Assembly (NCBI RefSeq): GCF_022899935.1
Contig: NZ_JALJCJ010000004.1
Span: 616,559 to 680,558 of the forward strand
Length of the DNA stretch: 64,000 bases
From: Shinella curvata
GTDB taxonomy: Bacteria > Pseudomonadota > Alphaproteobacteria > Rhizobiales > Rhizobiaceae
Direction of reading: 5' to 3'
Shown: piece after piece, positions 58,528-64,000 of the stretch
Numbering within the stretch: position 1 is the stretch's first letter
Layout: each line of letters starts with the position of its first letter
The notes under the pieces: generated by a model
What the model was told of the DNA's origin: nothing
The model's input: only the letters and a program-made list of their open reading frames with translations
Databases searched by the model: none
Position numbers and translations under genes: made by a program

Positions 58528-59732
58528 TGAGCCACATTGCCAGCCGCCTTTCCGCCGTCAAACCCTCGGCTTCAATGGCCGTCTCGCAGGCCGCCAAGGA
58601 CTTGGCGGCAACGGGCGTCGACGTGATCGACCTCGGTCTCGGCGAGCCAGATTTCCCCGCACCCGCCCACATCACCGAAGCCGCCTTCGCGGCGGCACGT
58701 AAGGAGCGCATGCTCTACACCGCCTCGCTCGGCACGGTGGACCTGCGCAAGGCCATCGTCGCCAAGTTCCGCACCGAAAACGGCCTCGACTACGCGATCG
58801 ACGAGATCGCGGTCGCCAATGGCGCCAAGCAGATCATCTTCAACGCGCTGATGGCGACGGTGGAGGCGGGCGACGAGGCGATCCTGCCCGCGCCGTACTT
58901 CGTCTCCTATCCGGAAATGGTGAAGCTCTTCGGTGGCGTGCCGGTCATGCCTGCCTGCCCGGCGGAGAATGGCTTTCACCTGACACCCGAGGTGCTGGAA
59001 GCGGCGCTTACGGAAAAAACCCGCTGGCTGTTCCTCAATATGCCGGGCAATCCCTCCGGCGCGGTCTATACCGAAATGCAGCTCAAGGCGCTGGGCGCGG
59101 TGCTCGCGAAGTATCCGAAGGTGATGATCCTGTCGGATGAGATCTACGAGCACATCCTTTTCGACGGGCGCAAATTCGTCTCCTTCGGTGCGGCCTGCCC
59201 GGAACTTCGGGATCGCTCGTTGATCGTCAACGGCATGTCCAAGGCCTATGCCATGACCGGCTGGCGCGTCGGTTATGCTGCCGGCCCGAAGGACCTGATC
59301 AAGGCGATGGCGACGATCCAGAGCCAGTCCTGCACCTCCGTTTCCGCCCCGGCGCAGATTGCCGCCAAGGCAGCGCTGGAGGGACCGCAGGATTGCGTCG
59401 CCGAATTCCGCACGGCGTTCGAGCGCCGCCGCGATCTCGTGGTCGAGGGCATTACGAAGATCAATGCGCTGAGCCTCGATCCGCCGGAAGGGGCCTTTTA
59501 CGCCTATATCGGCTGCGCCGCGCTGATCGGCGCGAAAACCGCTGCTGGCCAGACGCTGGAAGACGATGTCGCCGTCGCGAAATATCTTCTCGACGAGGGT
59601 CATGTGGCGGCGGTTCCCGGCACGGCTTACGGCCTGTCGCCCTTCTTTCGCATTTCCACGGCAACCTCCGAGGAGGTGCTGTCGGAGGCGGTGAAGCGCA
59701 TCGGCGCTGCCATCGCCAAACTCGAATTCTGA
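58524..59732 (+). CDS. Class I aminotransferase (aspartate-type, PLP)
   Basis: A 402-residue fold-type I enzyme. LGLGEPDFPAPAHI opens it; Asn176 in MPGNPSGAV, Asp205 in LSDEIYEH, and the PLP Lys240 in VNGMSKAYAMTGWRVGYAAGP are present. The C-terminal Arg in FFRISTATS binds the substrate carboxylate. Aspartate or aromatic amino acids are common substrates. It may move an amino group from the compound released by HyuAB to an oxo acid for the ThDP enzyme, but that order is inferred. Confidence 0.92.
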   Translation: MMSHIASRLSAVKPSASMAVSQAAKDLAATGVDVIDLGLGEPDFPAPAHITEAAFAAARKERMLYTASLGTVDLRKAIVAKFRTENGLDYAIDEIAVANGAKQIIFNALMATVEAGDEAILPAPYFVSYPEMVKLFGGVPVMPACPAENGFHLTPEVLEAALTEKTRWLFLNMPGNPSGAVYTEMQLKALGAVLAKYPKVMILSDEIYEHILFDGRKFVSFGAACPELRDRSLIVNGMSKAYAMTGWRVGYAAGPKDLIKAMATIQSQSCTSVSAPAQIAAKAALEGPQDCVAEFRTAFERRRDLVVEGITKINALSLDPPEGAFYAYIGCAALIGAKTAAGQTLEDDVAVAKYLLDEGHVAAVPGTAYGLSPFFRISTATSEEVLSEAVKRIGAAIAKLEF

Positions 59733-59744
59733 TTGGAACGAAGA

Positions 59745-60563
59745 ATGTCCAAACCCTACAAGACCATTCTGATCACGGGTGCGGCAGGCCGTCTCGGCAC
59801 GGAACTGCGCCGGGGCCTTGCGCCGCTGGCCGACCGGCTGCGTCTGGCGGATGTCGCGGAAATCAAAGACCTCCAGCCGAATGAGGAGGCGATGGTCTTT
59901 GACCTCGCCGACGAGGCAGCGGTGACGAAGGCGGTCGAGGGCGTCGATGCCATCGTGCATTTCGGCGGCGTGCCGCTGGAACGCCCCTGGGAAGATATCC
60001 TCGATGCCAATATCCGTGGCAGCTACCACATTTACGAGGCCGCGCGGAAACATGGCGTCAAGCGCGTGGTCTATGCCTCGTCTGTCCACGCAATCGGCTA
60101 CCAAACGCTGGAGGCCCATATCGATACGGACGCCCCGGTGCGACCGGACAGCCTCTACGGCGTCTCCAAGTGCTTCGTCGAGGCGCTGAGCCGCTTCTAC
60201 TGGGACAAGTTCGGGCTGGAGAGCGTGTGCCTGCGCATCTTCTCTTCGTTCCCGGAGCCGGCGGATCGGCGCATGCTCTGGTCCTGGCTGTCCTTCGAGG
60301 ATTGCACCCGCCTGGTGACGGCCAGCCTGACGGCGCCGCGCGTCGGCCACACGATCAGCTTCGGCCTCTCCGACAATGCCGTCAAACCCGTCGACAATGG
60401 CAAAGCCGGCCATCTCGGCTATGTCCCGCAGGACAATACCGAGCGTTTCCGCGCCAAGGTTGAGGCGGAAAAGCCGCCGGTCGATCCGAAGGCGCCGTCC
60501 ACTCTCTATCTCGGCGGATGGTTCGTCGATATCGGCCATCCCAACGATGAGGCATCGAAATGA
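59745..60563 (+). CDS. Uronate-dehydrogenase-like NAD-dependent epimerase/dehydratase family protein
   Basis: The ATG at 59745 (272 residues) follows GAACGAAGA; a TTG at 59733 is less likely. It has the Rossmann motif TGAAGRLGTEL, then MVFDLADEAAVTKAVEGVDAIVHFGG, ASSVHAIGY, catalytic Tyr138/Lys142 in SLYGVSKCFVEALSRFYWDKFG, and PEPADRRMLWSWLSFEDC. This set is shared with uronate dehydrogenase of Agrobacterium. That enzyme oxidises galacturonate to the lactone, but no other uronate genes are here, so the real substrate may differ. Overlaps the FAD oxidase gene by four bases. Confidence 0.87.
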   Translation: MSKPYKTILITGAAGRLGTELRRGLAPLADRLRLADVAEIKDLQPNEEAMVFDLADEAAVTKAVEGVDAIVHFGGVPLERPWEDILDANIRGSYHIYEAARKHGVKRVVYASSVHAIGYQTLEAHIDTDAPVRPDSLYGVSKCFVEALSRFYWDKFGLESVCLRIFSSFPEPADRRMLWSWLSFEDCTRLVTASLTAPRVGHTISFGLSDNAVKPVDNGKAGHLGYVPQDNTERFRAKVEAEKPPVDPKAPSTLYLGGWFVDIGHPNDEASK

Positions 60564-61765
60564 AAGACCGGTATGACGTCGTCATCGTCGGCGGCGCGGT
60601 GATCGGCTCCGCCGTCGCCTATTACCTAGCGGCCAATCCCGATTTCGACGGTTCCGTGCTCGTGATCGAGCGTGATCCGACCTATCTCACGGCGGCCACA
60701 TCGCTCTCGTCCTCCTCGATCCGCACGCAGTTTTCCAATCCGATCAATGTCAGGATCAGCCAGTACGGCTCCGAGGTCATCCGCAATTTCGGCGAGATGA
60801 TGCAGGTCGGCGACGACAGGCCCGATCTCGGCTTCCATTCCGGCGGCTACCTGTTCCTCGCCAACACGCCGGAGCAGGTGCGGGTCCTCAAGGAGAACCA
60901 CGAGGCGCAGGTCTCCTGCCGCGCCGATGTCGTGCTCTGGAACCGTGACGAACTGGCCAACGCCTTTCCGCATCTCAATGTGGCGGATATCGAATTGGCC
61001 TCCTACGGCCGCTCCGGTGAAGGCTGGTTCAACAATACCGGCCTGATGTACGGCTTCAAGAACAAGGCCCGCTCGCTCGGCGTCGACTATGTCACGGATG
61101 AAGCCGTGGCTATCGGCCGCGAGGGCGATGCCGTGACGTCGGTGACGTTGAAGTCCGGCGCTGTCGTCAAGGCTGGCACGATCGTCAACGCGTCCGGCCC
61201 CCGTGCGGCGCTCACGGCCCGCATGGCCGGCCTCGACATCCCGGTCGAGCCGCGCAAACGCACCCTGTTCGTCTTCGATTGCGCTCAGACGCCGGAAGGA
61301 AGCGCGACCGTCAATCAGGGACGGTTGCCGCTGATGATCGATCCATCCGGCGTGTTCTGCCGGCCCGAAGGCCGCTTCTTCCTCACGGGCTGCCCGCCGG
61401 TGGAAGACCCGGCAGCCGACTGGGACGATTTCGAGCCGCGCTATGAGGAGTTCGAGGAAATCATCTGGCCGGCGCTGGCCGAGCGCTCGCCCCGGTTCGA
61501 GGCGATCAAGGTGGTGAACCAATGGGCAGGGCACTACGACTTCAACACGCTCGACCATAATCTGGTCGTCGGTCGCCATCCGGTGGTGCGCAACTTCGTC
61601 TTCGCCAACGGTTTTTCCGGCCACGGCCTGCAACAGGGGCCGGCGACAGGACGGGGCGTGTCCGAGTTGATCACCTACGGCGAATATCGCACACTGGATC
61701 TGACGGAGGTCGGCTACGAGCGGATCGTGGAAAACCGGCCCTTCCTCGAAAAAGCCGTGATATAA
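60560..61765 (+). CDS. FAD-dependent amine/amino-acid oxidoreductase (DAO family)
   Basis: A 401-residue DAO-family protein. The dinucleotide motif YDVVIVGGAVIGSAVAYYLA and ATSLSSSSIRTQFSNPINVRISQYG near 50-75 are seen in the FOXRED1/sarcosine-type subgroup. FVFANGFSGHGLQQGPATGRGVSELITYGEY near the end binds FAD. It should oxidise a secondary or primary amine to an imine or a 2-oxo acid. It ends the overlapping operon; the LysR gene follows by 51 bases. Confidence 0.9.
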   Translation: MKDRYDVVIVGGAVIGSAVAYYLAANPDFDGSVLVIERDPTYLTAATSLSSSSIRTQFSNPINVRISQYGSEVIRNFGEMMQVGDDRPDLGFHSGGYLFLANTPEQVRVLKENHEAQVSCRADVVLWNRDELANAFPHLNVADIELASYGRSGEGWFNNTGLMYGFKNKARSLGVDYVTDEAVAIGREGDAVTSVTLKSGAVVKAGTIVNASGPRAALTARMAGLDIPVEPRKRTLFVFDCAQTPEGSATVNQGRLPLMIDPSGVFCRPEGRFFLTGCPPVEDPAADWDDFEPRYEEFEEIIWPALAERSPRFEAIKVVNQWAGHYDFNTLDHNLVVGRHPVVRNFVFANGFSGHGLQQGPATGRGVSELITYGEYRTLDLTEVGYERIVENRPFLEKAVI

Positions 61766-61816
61766 CCGCGACCGGCTGCGTCGGCTGTATCTGATGGTCC
61801 CTGCGGGAGGGGTGAA

Positions 61817-62719
61817 TTGGCTGGACAACACACACGGCTTCCCCCTCTCAATGCGTTGCGCGCATTCTGGGCGGTCATGCGACAGGGCACGTTCCGCAGC
61901 GCGGCTGACGAACTGCTCGTCACGCCGCAGGCCATCAGCCAGCAGATCAAGCTGCTGGAAGATACCCTGCATGTGCCGCTGTTCGAGCGGAAGGCGCGGG
62001 TCATCGAGCCGACGGAGCATGCGATCATCCTCTCGCATTTCGTTCAGGCAGGTTTTGACGAGTTCACCGAAGGCATCCGCCGCGTTACCAATTCGACCTA
62101 CCGCAACCGCATCAACATCAATGTCAGTCCGTATTTCGCCACGCGCTACCTGATGGAGCGGCTGGAGCGTTTTCGCCAGCGCATGCCCGGTGCCGATATC
62201 CGCCTGACGACGATGGTCAACGTGCGCGATTTCGCGGCCGACGAAGTGGATGTGTCCATCCAGTGGGGCTTCGGCAACTGGAAGGAATATGACGTAAAAC
62301 TCTTGATGCATGATCCGAAGATCATCTGTTGCTCGCCGGAACTGGCCAAGCAGATCTCTTCACCTACCGACCTCGGCCGCATGACGCTTCTCCATCCCGT
62401 CATGGCGCGCGATCTCTGGCGCAAGGTGCTGGCGCATCTCGGCCTGCCTTCGCTGGAAATGGCCGGCGAGATTGAATTCCAGGATGCCGCGACGATGCGC
62501 CGGGGCAGCATCTCCGGCATCGGCGTCGGGCTCGTATCGAAGCTCGATGCGCTGGCCGACATCAAAGCCGGCGCGCTCGTCGCGCCTCTCGGCATCGAGA
62601 TTCTCGAAACGATGGACAAGAAGGATGTCCCCGGCTTCTACCTTGTTGTTCCCCGCGCCCATAAGCGGGTGAAGATCATCTCCGCCTTTTGTGACTGGAT
62701 TGCCGCCGAACAGTGGTGA
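61817..62719 (+). CDS. LysR-family transcriptional regulator (GcvA-like)
   Basis: A 300-residue protein with a TTG start; GGGAGGGG is eight bases upstream. The HTH reads LNALRAFWAVMRQGTFRSAADELLVTPQAISQQIKLLEDTL, and GcvA-type phrases follow (LFERKARVIEPTEHAIIL, MVNVRDFAADEVDVSIQWGFGNW). The effector-binding part covers the rest. It is the likely regulator of the upstream catabolic operon and perhaps of the DMT transporter gene that converges on it. Confidence 0.9.
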   Translation: MAGQHTRLPPLNALRAFWAVMRQGTFRSAADELLVTPQAISQQIKLLEDTLHVPLFERKARVIEPTEHAIILSHFVQAGFDEFTEGIRRVTNSTYRNRININVSPYFATRYLMERLERFRQRMPGADIRLTTMVNVRDFAADEVDVSIQWGFGNWKEYDVKLLMHDPKIICCSPELAKQISSPTDLGRMTLLHPVMARDLWRKVLAHLGLPSLEMAGEIEFQDAATMRRGSISGIGVGLVSKLDALADIKAGALVAPLGIEILETMDKKDVPGFYLVVPRAHKRVKIISAFCDWIAAEQW

Positions 62720-62765
62720 GGCGCTTGCCGCTCCAGATATTCTCTCCGAAATCAGTGGTCCGTTT

Positions 62766-63659
62766 TCACACGGCCGTCGGATCCAGCGGTCGCGCTCGTC
62801 GCGCCAGCTGATGCTCGCGCCAGATGGTGAAAAGGCCGGCGCCGACGACGATGATCGCGCCGGCGATCATGTTGAGCGTGACGATCTCCCCGAACAGCCA
62901 GACGGCAAAAATGACGTTGAGAACGAGCTGGAAATAGGTGACGGGCTGGACTTCGGCCGCCGGCAGCAGGCCATAGGCGCGGATCAGGAAATAGTGGCTG
63001 AGGGTGCCGCAGATGCAGAGCGCGGCAAGGGCGAACCAGTCGGAAGGCTCCACCTCAGTCCAGTAGAACGGACCGATCAGCGAGATCGCCACGGCCCCGG
63101 CAATGCCGGCATAGAAGAGACTGGTCACGGCCGAATCCTCGCGGCTCACCGCGCGCGTGGCGATGCTGTAGAGCGCAAAGAGCACGGATGCCCCGAGGGG
63201 GAGAAGCAGCGACAGGTCGAAGTGGACATCCACAGGATTGATGATCACCAGAACGCCAAGCAGGCCCACCAGCACGGCGGTTCCGCGTCGCCATCCGACG
63301 GCCTCGCCGAGCAGCGGAATCGAGAGGATGGTGATAATCAGCGGCGTTGCCTGAAAGATCGACTGGCTCATGGCAAGGCCGGCATGCACGTAAGAAAAGA
63401 CGATGAGCACGATTTCCGCGACGAGCAGCAGGCCTCTGGCGATCTGCAGCCATGGGCGACCCGTACGGACGGCCTTGCGGATGCCGCCCGGCGACGAGGC
63501 GGCGAAAGCGCAGACGAAAAGCGCGAAGGCCCAGAAGCGGATCATCGTTATGAACAGCGCCGGATAATGATCGCCGAGATATTTGGTGATCGCATCCTGG
63601 CCGGCAAAAATGCAGATGGCCAGGAAGGCGAAGAGATAACCGCGGGTCTTGGGGCTCAT
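62766..63659 (-). CDS. EamA/DMT-family transporter
   Basis: The ATG at 63659 gives 297 residues with ten hydrophobic spans and two EamA repeats ([39 protein letters not shown] in the first; [50 protein letters not shown] in the second). Members export amino acids and other small metabolites. Upstream in-frame sequence is not membrane-like and is excluded. Same strand as the etfA fragment. Confidence 0.88.
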   Translation of the reverse strand: MSPKTRGYLFAFLAICIFAGQDAITKYLGDHYPALFITMIRFWAFALFVCAFAASSPGGIRKAVRTGRPWLQIARGLLLVAEIVLIVFSYVHAGLAMSQSIFQATPLIITILSIPLLGEAVGWRRGTAVLVGLLGVLVIINPVDVHFDLSLLLPLGASVLFALYSIATRAVSREDSAVTSLFYAGIAGAVAISLIGPFYWTEVEPSDWFALAALCICGTLSHYFLIRAYGLLPAAEVQPVTYFQLVLNVIFAVWLFGEIVTLNMIAGAIIVVGAGLFTIWREHQLARRARPLDPTAV

Positions 63660-63775
63660 GGCATCCACACACTTAGAATCATTATGCAAGCCAATAGCAC
63701 AAGGGTGAGCGCGTGAATGGACGATGTCCGTGTCGGCATCGTGAAGGCGCGCGCAGCCGCCTCCCGCCATGCCAC

Positions 63776-64000
63776 TTAAAGCGCCTTCTGCAATTCCGGC
63801 AGCGCTTCGAACAGGTCCGCGACGAGGCCGTAGTCGGCGACCTGGAAGATCGGCGCCTCCTCGTCCTTGTTGATCGCCACGATCACCTTCGAGTCCTTCA
63901 TGCCGGCGAGATGCTGGATCGCACCCGAGATGCCGCAGGCGATGTAGAGCTGCGGCGCGACCACCTTGCCCGTCTGACCAACCTGCCAGTCGTTCGGCGC
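63776..64000 (-). CDS. etfA: Electron transfer flavoprotein alpha subunit, C-terminal part
   Basis: The frame is open to the right edge. The visible 74 residues read [35 protein letters not shown], then [37 protein letters not shown], the FAD-binding C-terminus of EtfA. It would accept electrons from acyl-CoA and related dehydrogenases and pass them to ETF:ubiquinone oxidoreductase. The N-terminal part and the usual etfB partner lie outside the window. Confidence 0.95.
   Translation of the reverse strand, partial: APNDWQVGQTGKVVAPQLYIACGISGAIQHLAGMKDSKVIVAINKDEEAPIFQVADYGLVADLFEALPELQKAL

Noticed and set aside
54653..62311. Several minus-strand frames of 500-655 codons opposite the catabolic operon (54653-56155, 56677-58401, 58572-60539, 60626-62311)
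   Set aside because: Their sequences are Arg/His/Asp-rich without domains and lie exactly opposite well-recognised genes.

Overview
The window is GC-rich DNA that reads as a chromosome, chromid or large plasmid segment of an alphaproteobacterium of the order Hyphomicrobiales, most likely Rhizobiaceae (Rhizobium/Shinella/Ensifer type). The reasons are a DUF1127 miniprotein, a ProX-W-V uptake system whose permease is a fused double domain, a PrtD/HlyD type I secretion pair beside an RTX protein, a FecI-FecR iron cluster with TGA-N9-TCA boxes, a uronate-dehydrogenase-like protein close to the Agrobacterium enzyme, and many small envelope proteins of rhizobial character. No rRNA, tRNA, CRISPR array, insertion sequence or phage gene was seen.

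Layout. 1-2219: a hybrid PAS histidine kinase (cut by the left edge) and an OmpR-type response regulator. 2331-2525: a DUF1127 miniprotein. 2562-6475: a polyamine-type ABC importer (ATPase, two permeases, binding protein). 6569-24496: about 18 kb of mostly uncharacterised lipoproteins, exported proteins and membrane proteins in short divergent and convergent runs. It has two pairs of dispersed paralogues, two AraC-family regulators, a YdcF-type DUF218 protein, an L,D-transpeptidase and a VanW-family protein. 24731-30390: a 70-residue protein with two FNPQPEPP repeats, then a type I secretion ABC transporter, its membrane-fusion protein and an RTX-only protein, closed by a strong terminator. 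30437-33115: small proteins and a TerC/CBS/CorC membrane protein; upstream of it is a three-hairpin element that looks like a small RNA or leader.

33484-43226: SDR + proX + proW-W fusion + proV on the minus strand, a GntR regulator with a second SDR, and a divergent fusion gene that joins a SerC-like aminotransferase to a SerA-like dehydrogenase. The two SDR promoter regions share a TTGG-N12-ACCA element, probably the GntR operator. 43529-52307: a FecI/FecR-controlled ferric-siderophore uptake cluster (TonB receptor, binding protein, siderophore-interacting reductase, two permeases, ATPase). 52556-61765: a tightly overlapping catabolic operon (degenerate SDR, ThDP enzyme, HyuA, HyuB, class I aminotransferase, uronate-dehydrogenase-like protein, FAD amine/amino acid oxidase), followed by a LysR regulator. 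62766-64000: a DMT exporter and the 3' end of etfA on the minus strand.

The most unusual parts are the repeat-peptide/type I secretion/RTX unit with stem-loops on both sides of the peptide gene, the SerC-SerA fusion with a structured leader, the three-hairpin RNA candidate beside the TerC gene, the HyuAB-ThDP-aminotransferase operon of unknown substrate, and the paralogue-rich envelope region.
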